From: an uncultured Anaeroplasmataceae bacterium
GTDB lineage: Bacteria; Bacillota_I; Bacilli_A; Acholeplasmatales; Anaeroplasmataceae
Reading direction: 5' to 3'
DNA length: 64,000 nucleotides
Assembly: GCA_944325035.1 (NCBI GenBank)
Contig: CALUYM010000002.1
Location: 133,329 to 197,328, forward strand
In this document: positions 26,975 through 35,101 of the stretch, in pieces
How the letters are laid out: every line of letters starts with the position of its first letter
Numbering within the stretch: position 1 is the first letter of the stretch
Notes under the pieces: generated by a model
What the model saw: only the letters and a program-made list of their open reading frames with translations
Told to the model about the DNA's origin: nothing
The model's database searches: none
Translations under genes and position numbers: made by a program

Positions 26975-27544
26975 ATGACATTACCTAATAAATTAACCAT
27001 TGGAAGAATTTTAGTTATACCTATAATGATTGTAATTGCATCAATTCCTTATATGAATAGTACAATTTTTTTCCAAAATGTATCTTTAGGAGCATTTATC
27101 AATATGATTTTATTTGCTCTTGCATCATTTACAGATTTTTTAGATGGGCATATTGCACGAAGCCGTAACCTGGTTACTACTTTTGGTAAATTCGCCGATC
27201 CACTTGCTGATAAAATGTTAGTTTTAGTATCATTTTTAATTTTACTTGCTAATGGTAATTTTATCCCAATGTGGACTGTGGCCGTAATTTTACTTCGTGA
27301 ACTAATGGTATCTGGTGTTCGTCTAGTTGCTGCTGAACGTGGCGAAGTAATAGCTGCCGGATGGTCTGGAAAAGTAAAAACTGCTGTAACAATGATTGCT
27401 TTAATATTCTTATTCTTGTATGGAACTTCAAAAGTTACAGATATTATCGCATTAGTATTACTTTACTTCTCTGTCTTTTTAACTGTTTATTCAGGAATTG
27501 AATATCTATGGAATAGTCGAAAAATTATTTTTGAATCTATTTAG
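26975..27544 (+). CDS. pgsA: CDP-diacylglycerol-glycerol-3-phosphate 3-phosphatidyltransferase
   Basis: 189 residues with four or five membrane helices and the CDP-alcohol phosphotransferase motif DGHIARSRNLVTTFGKFAD followed by PLADK at about 50-75. It makes phosphatidylglycerol-phosphate, the precursor of PG and cardiolipin. RBS TTGGAGG. It precedes recA as in Bacillus, without cinA in between. Confidence 0.95.
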   Translation: MTLPNKLTIGRILVIPIMIVIASIPYMNSTIFFQNVSLGAFINMILFALASFTDFLDGHIARSRNLVTTFGKFADPLADKMLVLVSFLILLANGNFIPMWTVAVILLRELMVSGVRLVAAERGEVIAAGWSGKVKTAVTMIALIFLFLYGTSKVTDIIALVLLYFSVFLTVYSGIEYLWNSRKIIFESI

Positions 27545-27588
27545 GAATTTTAAAAAGATTTGGTAATCTATAAGTGGAGGTTGAACTT

Positions 27589-28560
27589 ATGAACGAAAGA
27601 GAAGAAGCACTAATCGTTGCGTTGAAACAAATCGAAAAAAGTTATGGTAAGGGCGCAGTTATGAAACTTGGTGAAACGCCAGAACATATTGAGGTTATTT
27701 CATCAGGTTCGATTGCACTAGATAAGGCCTTAGGTGTTGGTGGATATCCTAAAGGTAGAATAATTGAAATATATGGACCAGAATCATCAGGTAAAACGAC
27801 ATTTGCTTTACATGCTATTGCACAAGCTCAAAAAAATGGTGGATATGCTGCATTCATTGATGCAGAACATGCATTAGATCCTAAATATGCTAAAGCTTTA
27901 GGTGTAGATATTGAAAATTTAATTTTATCACAACCAGATAATGGTGAACAAGCGTTAGAAATTGCAGAAGCATTAATTAAATCAGGTGCGATTGATGTTT
28001 TAGTTGTTGACTCTGTTGCTGCTTTAGTGCCTAAATCTGAGTTAGATGGTGATATGGGAAGTTCTTATGTTGGACTTCATGCTAGACTTATGTCACAAGC
28101 AATGCGTAAATTATCAGGAGTTATTTCTAGGACAAAATGTGTTGCAATTTTTATTAACCAAATTAGAGAAAAAGTAGGCGTTATGTTTGGTTCACCTGAA
28201 ACTACTACAGGTGGTAGAGCATTAAAATTCTACTCAAGTGTTCGTTTAGACATTAGACGTGGTGAACAATTAAAAGATGGTGTTACTGCAGTTGGAAATA
28301 AAACGACAATTAAGGTTGTAAAAAATAAAGTTGCACCACCTTTTAGAACGTGTGAAGTTGAAATAATATATGGGGAAGGAATTTCTCATTATGGTGAATT
28401 AGTAGATATGGGTGTGCAATTAAATATTATTGAAAAAGCTGGATCATGGTTTAGCTATAATGGGGATAAAATTGGTCAAGGTCGTGAAAAAGTTAAAGAT
28501 TATTTAAAAGATAATCCTGAAATAGCGGCTGAAATTGAAACTAAAATTATGGAAGCGTAA
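27589..28560 (+). CDS. recA: Recombinase A
   Basis: 323 residues from the ATG at 27589; the upstream GTG at 27574 is part of the RBS region (GTGGAGG). Walker [11 protein letters not shown] at about 62-71, Walker [10 protein letters not shown], the MAW motif [16 protein letters not shown] and the L2 loop region after it. Strand exchange and SOS coprotease. No LexA (Cheo) box is evident nearby. A terminator follows. Confidence 0.97.
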   Translation: MNEREEALIVALKQIEKSYGKGAVMKLGETPEHIEVISSGSIALDKALGVGGYPKGRIIEIYGPESSGKTTFALHAIAQAQKNGGYAAFIDAEHALDPKYAKALGVDIENLILSQPDNGEQALEIAEALIKSGAIDVLVVDSVAALVPKSELDGDMGSSYVGLHARLMSQAMRKLSGVISRTKCVAIFINQIREKVGVMFGSPETTTGGRALKFYSSVRLDIRRGEQLKDGVTAVGNKTTIKVVKNKVAPPFRTCEVEIIYGEGISHYGELVDMGVQLNIIEKAGSWFSYNGDKIGQGREKVKDYLKDNPEIAAEIETKIMEA

Positions 28561-28593
28561 AAATATAAATGAATAATGTTTAAATTTTAAAAC

Positions 28594-28620
28594 AAAAAAG
28601 CTGAAGTGTTTCAGCTTTTT
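28594..28620. terminator. Terminator between recA and the convergent gene
   Basis: AAGCTGAA/TTCAGCTT stem flanked by A and T runs on both sides, suitable as a bidirectional terminator. The convergent gene ends at 28652. Confidence 0.85.
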
Positions 28621-28651
28621 TATATCTTACTTTGAAATAATACTTTAAAAA

Positions 28652-29332
28652 TTAGGCTTTTATTTTTGATTGGCCATCAATATAGTAGTCATTAAAATCA
28701 AATTCTACTAAAAATTCTTTATCTATACTTGCATAAGTGTACTCAATGTATATATATAAATTAGGATGTTTGATTCTTTTAATTCCTAACATTGTACTTT
28801 GAGGGAATTGAGCGGAAATACTTATAGCAGAGCCTTTATAAAAGTTTAGTTTTGAAGAATCGTTTAATTTATTATTGCTATAAGCTGATGATGAAATTGT
28901 AGAAGCATTTGATACAAAATGTGTCCATTTTTCAGCGGCAATAATTCTAACGTTTGAAATCTTAACTTCAGCATCATCTGTTTTCTGAAATCCTATATAA
29001 TAAGAAATTGAACCATTGGTATCTTCATTTTTATCGGCGTACTCAATACACGAAAGTCCTATTTTTAGACCATCTAATTTATCAGTATATCCATATTTCA
29101 AATTTTTCAAAGAAGAGCTATAATATCCATCATTATTTTTTTTATTAGCTTCAACCAATGTAGGCATAGTTTCGTAATTTAATTTTGATTTTAAAAGTGG
29201 ATCTAATTTAGCATTAGAAATCTCAATTCCAAAATAAATCCCAAAAGTAAGTACTAATAAAATAACTACCATAGAAATAATGTAAATGGGAACAGGAATC
29301 AATCTTTTTCTTTTTTTAGTATTATTTTTCAT
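28652..29332 (-). CDS. Hypothetical membrane-anchored extracytoplasmic protein (226 aa)
   Basis: A very basic N-terminus (KNNTKKRKR), one membrane helix at about 15-38, then a beta-rich outer domain with many Tyr/Ser/Asn and few charges. It ends FDFNDYYIDGQS. It is inserted on the minus strand between recA and rny, which are otherwise close in Bacilli. No lipobox. I do not recognise a family. Confidence 0.75.
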   Translation of the reverse strand: MKNNTKKRKRLIPVPIYIISMVVILLVLTFGIYFGIEISNAKLDPLLKSKLNYETMPTLVEANKKNNDGYYSSSLKNLKYGYTDKLDGLKIGLSCIEYADKNEDTNGSISYYIGFQKTDDAEVKISNVRIIAAEKWTHFVSNASTISSSAYSNNKLNDSSKLNFYKGSAISISAQFPQSTMLGIKRIKHPNLYIYIEYTYASIDKEFLVEFDFNDYYIDGQSKIKA

Positions 29333-29467
29333 GTAAAAATCACCTAGATTTATTTTAAACTATCTAAATTCTATTATCAAGGATAATTTAATAACTTAAA
29401 ATAGATTACATGGATAATAAACTATTAAATTAAAGACACTTTAAAAAAGTGATGATTGTAATTTAAA

Positions 29468-29496
29468 TTGACTAAAAGCGCTTTAGAATGTATAAT
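29468..29496 (+). promoter_or_regulatory. Vegetative promoter of rny
   Basis: TTGACT (29468-29473), 17 bp, TATAAT (29491-29496). The leader is about 85 nt and includes a small hairpin GGTTA-TTT-TAACC near 29525. Confidence 0.85.
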
Positions 29497-29587
29497 GAAA
29501 AAGTAATCGTAAGATTATAAATGGGTTATTTTAACCAAATTAAACTTTTTCATTAAAACTAGTCAAAATTATATTGGAGGTGGCTTT

Positions 29588-31162
29588 ATGCTATTAATTA
29601 GTGTCGCAGGAGCGACAACTATCTCCATTTTGATAGGATTAATTGTCGGTGTTGGCGTAGGGTACTTATTAAAGACCTATTTACGCGATCGTAAATTCGA
29701 TGACCGGAAAGCAGAAGCGCAAAAGGTAATCGATGATGCTAAAATTGAGGCCGAACGCGTTAAAAGAGAGTCTATTATCGAAACAAAAGAAACAGTTAAT
29801 GAACTTAAACGTGTTGCTGAACAAGATATTCGTGACCGAAAGGAAATAGTTATTGAACTTGAGAATAAATTAAATTTAAGAGAAGATACACTAGATCGTC
29901 GTTCTGTAAATCTTGACAGACGTGAAGAGATTCTAAATGATAAAGAAAATCGTTTAGATAATAAGAAGACTGAACTTGAACAATTAAATATCAAGGTGGA
30001 AGAAATTTTAAAACAACAAGAAACAAAGTTAGAAGAAATTTCAGGACTAAATCGTGACCAAGCACGTAATATCATTTTAACTAAGGTTAAAGAAGATATG
30101 AGTAGTGAGGTGGCGGCTTATATTAAAGAAGAAGAAGAAAAAGCTAGATTAGAAGTTAAAAATAAGGCTAAAGATATTTTAGCGCTTGCGATTCAAAAGT
30201 ATGCAGGTGAGACTGTTAATGAAAAGACTGTTGCAACAGTTAGTCTTCCGGCTGATGAAATGAAAGGACGAATTATAGGACGTGAGGGACGAAATATTCG
30301 TGCAATTGAAACAATGACTGGTGCTGATTTAATTATTGATGATACGCCAGATGCAGTTGTAATTTCAAGCTTTGATCCAATTAGACGAGAAATTGCTCGT
30401 AAGTCATTAGAAATATTAGTTAGTGATGGTAGAATTCATCCGGCTCGTATTGAAGAAGTAGTGGAAAGATGTCGCCAAGAAATCGAAATGGATATTCGTG
30501 AAAAAGGAGAAGAGGCTGTATTTAAAGCTGGTGTAGGTAAAATGCATCCGGATTTAGTTAAACTATTAGGACGTCTTTATTATCGTACGAGCTATGGTCA
30601 AAATGTTCTTCAACATTCTTTGGAGACAAGTTTTATTTGTGGTAAGCTTGCATCAGAACTTGGAGAAAATGAAGTTCTAGCTAGAAGAGCAGGATTACTC
30701 CATGACATTGGTAAGGCTGTTGACCATGAGGTTGAGGGAAGCCATGTTGAAATTGGAATTGAACTTGCTCGTAAATATCATGAAGCTGATGAGGTCATAG
30801 ATGGGATTGCTTCTCATCATGAAGATGTAGCGCCAAAGTCTGTTATAGCAGTTTTAGTTGCTGCTGCAGATGCACTTTCTAGTGCTCGACCAGGTGCAAG
30901 AAGTGATTCATTAGAAAACTATACTAAACGTTTGCGTGATTTAGAAGATATTTCAAATAATGTTAAAGGTGTTCAATCATCATTCGCAATTCAAGCTGGA
31001 CGTGAATTACGTGTTATTGTAAATCCAGATTCGATTGATGACGTACAAACATTTAAAGTTGCACGTGAAATTAAGGAAGCAATTGAAGAAAAACTTCAAT
31101 ATCCTGGAACTATTAAAGTGACTGTGATTAGAGAAACAAGAGCAGTTGATGTTGCTAAATAA
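29588..31162 (+). CDS. rny: Ribonuclease Y
   Basis: 524 residues: an N-terminal membrane helix (about 5-25), a long coiled coil (about 30-200), a KH domain at about 215-275 ([21 protein letters not shown]) and an HD domain with [10 protein letters not shown] at about 377. It is the membrane-bound endoribonuclease that starts bulk mRNA decay in Firmicutes. RBS TGGAGGTGG. rny-ymdB-spoVS order as in B. subtilis. Confidence 0.97.
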   Translation: MLLISVAGATTISILIGLIVGVGVGYLLKTYLRDRKFDDRKAEAQKVIDDAKIEAERVKRESIIETKETVNELKRVAEQDIRDRKEIVIELENKLNLREDTLDRRSVNLDRREEILNDKENRLDNKKTELEQLNIKVEEILKQQETKLEEISGLNRDQARNIILTKVKEDMSSEVAAYIKEEEEKARLEVKNKAKDILALAIQKYAGETVNEKTVATVSLPADEMKGRIIGREGRNIRAIETMTGADLIIDDTPDAVVISSFDPIRREIARKSLEILVSDGRIHPARIEEVVERCRQEIEMDIREKGEEAVFKAGVGKMHPDLVKLLGRLYYRTSYGQNVLQHSLETSFICGKLASELGENEVLARRAGLLHDIGKAVDHEVEGSHVEIGIELARKYHEADEVIDGIASHHEDVAPKSVIAVLVAAADALSSARPGARSDSLENYTKRLRDLEDISNNVKGVQSSFAIQAGRELRVIVNPDSIDDVQTFKVAREIKEAIEEKLQYPGTIKVTVIRETRAVDVAK

Positions 31163-31190
31163 ATAACGAAAGATAAAATTTAAAAAAGAC

Positions 31191-31240
31191 CCTAGGAAGT
31201 GTAAACATAGAACTATATGCTTACTACTTCTTAGGTTTTT
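31191..31240 (+). terminator. Terminator after rny
   Basis: A 10-bp stem (31191-31200 with 31226-31235, one G-U) with a long loop and T-run. Confidence 0.8.
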
Positions 31241-31389
31241 TATTGTATTATAGAATAATTGAGTTATTGAAATAAATGAAAGATGAATACATGGAAACGT
31301 TATGGCAATAATCTATTCATTTATAATATCTTTTAATTGTAATTTTCTATTTTCTATATTATTATAGTTTTAGAAAGTTGTTGATTAAA

Positions 31390-32157
31390 ATGAAAGTATT
31401 ATACATTGGAGACATTTTTGGAGAAGAAGGATTAGTCTATCTTGAACAAAATATAGAGTATCTAAAAAAAACATATAAACCAAACTTAATTTTAGCAAAT
31501 GGCGAAAACGTAAGTTATGGACGTGGATTACATTTTACCCATTATCAGCGTTTAATGAAGATGGGGATTAATTATGTGACTATGGGTAACCATACTTTTT
31601 CAAACGTAGATATTAAGAATTTTATAAATAATTCTAACATTATTCGTCCGGCCAATATCCCAACTGACATTGGAAAAGGGTATAAAGTAATTAAGTATAA
31701 TAACAAAACTGTAACTTTAGTTAATTTATTAGGTCGAGTTTATCAAAATATGAGTTTAGATTGTCCATTTAAAACTTTAGATTCAATTTTAAAAGAAAGT
31801 AAATCAGATTATTACATCATAGATATGCATGCTGAAGCAACAAGTGAAAAAATTGCATTAGCTCATGATTTTGATGGTAAAGTTGATGTAGTAGTTGGAA
31901 CTCACACTCATGTACAAACTGCTGATGAAAGAGTATTACCTAGAGGAACAATTTATATAACTGATATCGGAATGACTGGACCTTTAAATGGAGTAATTGG
32001 CAATACAAAAGAAGATATAATTAAACGTTTTCGAACAGGTGTATATGAGCGTGCTGGAGTTGAAAAAGGACCGCGCCAAATTAATGCCGTGATTATGGAG
32101 CTGGATGGTAAAAAAAGTATTGCTAGAATTCATTTAGAAGAAACAAATCTGTTATAA
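31390..32157 (+). CDS. ymdB: YmdB-family metallophosphodiesterase
   Basis: 255 residues from the ATG at 31390. A TTG 12 bp upstream is possible, but the family starts at MK(V/I)LYIGD. The metal ligands are visible in IGDIFG, ANGENVSYG (Asn), MGNHTFS (Asn-His) and VGTHTHVQTAD (His pair). In B. subtilis YmdB hydrolyses cyclic nucleotides and influences biofilm and motility. It is located between rny and spoVS. Confidence 0.92.
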   Translation: MKVLYIGDIFGEEGLVYLEQNIEYLKKTYKPNLILANGENVSYGRGLHFTHYQRLMKMGINYVTMGNHTFSNVDIKNFINNSNIIRPANIPTDIGKGYKVIKYNNKTVTLVNLLGRVYQNMSLDCPFKTLDSILKESKSDYYIIDMHAEATSEKIALAHDFDGKVDVVVGTHTHVQTADERVLPRGTIYITDIGMTGPLNGVIGNTKEDIIKRFRTGVYERAGVEKGPRQINAVIMELDGKKSIARIHLEETNLL

Positions 32158-32202
32158 AATAAGCATAACTCGCATATATTTAAGTATGAAGGAGCTGAAT
32201 TT

Positions 32203-32466
32203 ATGGCAATTTTAAAAGTTTCATCGAAATCAAAACCAGCATCAGTAGCAGGAGCTTTAACAAACAATTTAAAAGAAAATGATGTAGTCGAGCTTCAAGC
32301 AATCGGTGCAGGAGCACTAAATCAAGCAATTAAAGCAGTAGCTATTGCACGTGGGTTTGTCGCCCCAAGTGGAAAAGATTTAAGCGTAGTTCCTGGATTT
32401 ACTGATGTTGTAATTGATGATGAAGAAAAAACCGCAATTAAGCTTTATGTACGTGCAAATAACTAA
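32203..32466 (+). CDS. spoVS: Stage V sporulation protein S
   Basis: 87 residues, nearly the canonical length, with the highly conserved motifs KVSSKSKPASVAGAL, VELQAIGAGALNQA and YVRANN. An Alba-like nucleic-acid-binding fold. It influences septation and coat/cortex steps in B. subtilis and also occurs in some non-sporulating bacteria. RBS GAAGGAGC. Monocistronic terminator at 32463. Confidence 0.96.
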   Translation: MAILKVSSKSKPASVAGALTNNLKENDVVELQAIGAGALNQAIKAVAIARGFVAPSGKDLSVVPGFTDVVIDDEEKTAIKLYVRANN

Positions 32467-32494
32467 AGGGGACTAAGTCCCTTTTAGTATTTTT
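32463..32494 (+). terminator. Terminator after spoVS
   Basis: 11-bp stem 32463-32473 with 32477-32487, loop TAA, then T-rich sequence. The stem starts inside the last codon. Confidence 0.85.
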
Positions 32495-32564
32495 AAAGTT
32501 AAACTATAAACACTTTTCTTGTAAAAGAAAATAAAATATTGTATACTAAAAAAAGGTGATTTAA

Positions 32565-33998
32565 ATGACAAAAATTAAACATGCTCTTCCAAATCTTAAG
32601 GAAGCTCGTAATCGTAAAAAAGAAGAAACAATTCGTCTATCATATGAATTAAATAAAGATTATCTTCATTTAGGAGATAATAAAACATATCATATTTTCA
32701 CATATGGATGCCAAGGGAATGAAGCTGACTCTGAAGTCATTTCAGGTATTCTTGAAAATATGGGATATAAGGAATCAAACGAACCTTTTACATCAGATTT
32801 AATAATTTTAAATACTTGTGCAATTCGTGAAAATGCAGAAAATCGAATTTGGGGTGTATTAGGACAATTAAAAGGTGTAAAACGTAATAATCCTGATGTG
32901 ATTATTGGAATTTGTGGATGTATGCCACAAGAAGAAAACGCAACTAATCGTTTTATGGAAAAATATCCACATATCGATATCATTTTTGGTACTCACAACA
33001 TTCAAAACTTACCTAAATTAATTGCGGAACGTGTTACTACTAACAATAAAGTAATTGAAGTAATTTCCCAACAAGGTAATATTTTAGAAGACGCACCAAA
33101 ACATCGTGCATCTAAACATAAAGCTTGGGTAAATATTATGTATGGCTGTGATGAATTCTGTACGTATTGTATTGTCCCATATACAAGAGGAAAGGAACGT
33201 TCACGTGACAAAGATGATATTATAAATGAAGTTAAATCTTTAGTTGAAAAAGGTTATAAAGAAATTACACTTTTAGGTCAAAATGTTAATGCATATGGTA
33301 AAGATAGAAGTGATAATTATACATTTGGTGACTTATTATTTGATTTAGACAAAACTGGCATTGAAAGAATTCGATACACAACTTCTCATCCAAGAGATTT
33401 TGATGATAAGACTATTGCAGCACATCGTGATTGTAAATCGGTTATGCCTCATCTACATTTACCTGTTCAATCAGGAGATAATGATGTATTAAAACGTATG
33501 AATCGTAAATATACGCACGAACAATATATCGAAAGTATTCGTAAACTAAAAGAGGCATGTCCAGATATTGCAATAACTACAGATATTATTGTTGCATTCC
33601 CAGGTGAAACAGAAGAACAATTCCAAAGAACATTAGATTTAGTTAAAGAAGTTCAATATGATGGTGCTTATACTTTTATCTATTCACCACGTGAAGGAAC
33701 ACCAGCTGCAAAGTTTGAGGATCAAATTGAACCAGAAGTTGCTAAGGATCGCTTAAATCGTTTAATTAACTTAGTAAATGAATATTACAAGAAGGGTAAC
33801 GAGCGTTTTATTGGAACAGTGCAAGAAGTATTAGTTGATTCATTCTCTAAAAATGGAGAGGGAATGATGTGCGGATATACTCCACATATGAAGTTAACAC
33901 ACTTTAATGCTAATGATGCATCATTAATTGGTAAAACTGTTAAAGTACGAATTGATGAAGCTAAAAGCTGGTTTGTAATTGGTAGCCTTTGTGAATAG
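32565..33998 (+). CDS. miaB: tRNA-2-methylthio-N6-dimethylallyladenosine synthase
   Basis: 477 residues: an N-terminal UPF0004 domain with three Cys for the auxiliary cluster (YGCQGNEAD, LNTCAIRENA, CGCMPQEE), a radical SAM domain with CDEFCTYCIVPYTRG, and a C-terminal TRAM domain. It adds the methylthio group to i6A37; miaA, which makes i6A, is at 39555. RBS AAGGTGAT. It overlaps the next gene by 8 bp. Confidence 0.96.
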   Translation: MTKIKHALPNLKEARNRKKEETIRLSYELNKDYLHLGDNKTYHIFTYGCQGNEADSEVISGILENMGYKESNEPFTSDLIILNTCAIRENAENRIWGVLGQLKGVKRNNPDVIIGICGCMPQEENATNRFMEKYPHIDIIFGTHNIQNLPKLIAERVTTNNKVIEVISQQGNILEDAPKHRASKHKAWVNIMYGCDEFCTYCIVPYTRGKERSRDKDDIINEVKSLVEKGYKEITLLGQNVNAYGKDRSDNYTFGDLLFDLDKTGIERIRYTTSHPRDFDDKTIAAHRDCKSVMPHLHLPVQSGDNDVLKRMNRKYTHEQYIESIRKLKEACPDIAITTDIIVAFPGETEEQFQRTLDLVKEVQYDGAYTFIYSPREGTPAAKFEDQIEPEVAKDRLNRLINLVNEYYKKGNERFIGTVQEVLVDSFSKNGEGMMCGYTPHMKLTHFNANDASLIGKTVKVRIDEAKSWFVIGSLCE

Positions 33999-34323
33999 TA
34001 AAGATAAACTAATTCAGGATTTGAAAAATGAACCATACGTTAAACGCCTTAATGAAATAGAGTTAATTATTGATCAAAATGAAGAAATCAAAGAATTATT
34101 GAATAAAAAGAAAGATATTTCTAAAAAAATTGTTTTGGCACGTAAATTAGGTTTAAAAAACACGGTTCAATCTTATCAAATTGAATATAATGAAATAGAT
34201 GAAAAAATTGCTAATTACCCATTAGTTGAAGAATATATGGATTTATTGGATATGGCTAATAATGATTTAGAATTAATGGTTAATTATATTGAAGAAAAGA
34301 TAAATCATAAATTAAAAGTATAA
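33991..34323 (+). CDS. YlbF/YmcA family regulator (RicA/RicF-like)
   Basis: 110 residues, mostly alpha-helical, from a GTG at 33991 inside the miaB end. In B. subtilis ymcA (ricA) sits at this place, between miaB and cotE. YlbF, YmcA and YaaT form a complex that speeds Spo0A activation and RNase Y-dependent mRNA processing; rny is in the same block. This copy contains no cysteine, so it cannot hold a metal cluster itself. Which paralogue it is cannot be decided from sequence. Confidence 0.82.
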   Translation: MNSKDKLIQDLKNEPYVKRLNEIELIIDQNEEIKELLNKKKDISKKIVLARKLGLKNTVQSYQIEYNEIDEKIANYPLVEEYMDLLDMANNDLELMVNYIEEKINHKLKV

Positions 34324-34341
34324 GAATCTAGACAATCGACT

Positions 34342-34369
34342 ACATTTTTAAATTCCTCTTCATATAATA
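34342..34369 (+). promoter_or_regulatory. Mother-cell (sigma-K/E-like) promoter of cotE
   Basis: AC (34342-34343), 17 bp, CATATAATA (34361-34369), matching the sigma-K pattern AC-N16/17-CATANNNTA. The same -10 also fits sigma-E. The start would fall about 15 nt before the cotE ATG, right at the RBS GGAGGGG (34377-34383). Confidence 0.55.
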
Positions 34370-34389
34370 TGATATGGAGGGGAATTTTT

Positions 34390-34905
34390 ATGTCTGAGAT
34401 AAGAGAAATAGTAACTAAAGCAATTGTAGCTAAAGGAAAAAAAAGCATTTTAATACTTCATAAGATTGATACAAAAATAAAACCATATTCAATCTTGGGT
34501 TGTTGGATAATTAATCATAAATTTGAAGCATCAAAAGATGATGATGTTGTAAACATCGCTGGTTCATTTGATATCAATATTTGGTATAGCACAGATAATA
34601 ACACGAAAACAGATGTTATACGTGAGACCGTTAACTATAAAAAAGATATTAAAACTAAACAAATAGTTGCCGATTATTTAGAACATTCAGATGATATTTT
34701 AATTAAAATCTTAAAACAACCAACTGCGACTAATGCTAAGATATATGACGGTAAAATAGATATTGATGTAACGTTTGAAATTTTAGCTGAAGTTTTAGGT
34801 GAAACTAAGATGCAAGTAACTGTTATGAAACAAGCAACAGATTTAGAAGATGTTGATGATTTAGATATTGAGATTAATGAAGATTTTTTAACAGATAAAA
34901 AATAA
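34390..34905 (+). CDS. cotE: Outer spore coat morphogenetic protein CotE
   Basis: 171 residues from the ATG at 34390 (RBS GGAGGGG). An in-frame ATG at 34369 lies in the promoter and is rejected. It matches the CotE family over its whole length: start MSEIREIVTKAIVAKGKK, then ILGCWIINHKFEA, FDINIWYS...NTKTDVI, LKQPT and LAEVLGETKMQV, and an acidic tail. CotE organises the outer coat. The order ymcA-cotE-mutS-mutL is the B. subtilis one. Confidence 0.95.
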   Translation: MSEIREIVTKAIVAKGKKSILILHKIDTKIKPYSILGCWIINHKFEASKDDDVVNIAGSFDINIWYSTDNNTKTDVIRETVNYKKDIKTKQIVADYLEHSDDILIKILKQPTATNAKIYDGKIDIDVTFEILAEVLGETKMQVTVMKQATDLEDVDDLDIEINEDFLTDKK

Positions 34906-34911
34906 ATGAAT

Positions 34912-34945
34912 AACGCCTTGGCCTATTTTGTCAAAGCGTTTTTTT
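34912..34945 (+). terminator. Terminator after cotE
   Basis: AACGC...GCGTT stem (34912-34916 with 34936-34940, extended with one mismatch) and seven T. It separates the sporulation gene from mutS, which has its own TATAAT near 35060. Confidence 0.75.
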
Positions 34946-35101
34946 ATTTAATTTTAAAATTAGTAAGAAAATTTTTACATATTTTTTGAATTTCATGATT
35001 ATCAAGGAACTAAAATCAAGCAGTATAAAGAAAATATTTCAAGAAAAGAGCAAAAAGTGTTATAATAAATGTAAAATTATTACGTAAGGATGTTATATTT
35101 T

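Noticed and set aside
29495-29553. 10-bp inverted repeat (ATGAAAAAGT / ACTTTTTCAT) as an RNA leader structure of rny
   Set aside because: The left arm overlaps the -10 box and lies mostly before the predicted transcription start, so it cannot fold in the mRNA. At most a DNA operator.
29677-30075. 132-codon frame opposite rny
   Set aside because: Serine/arginine-rich shadow of the RNase Y coiled coil on the other strand, no RBS.
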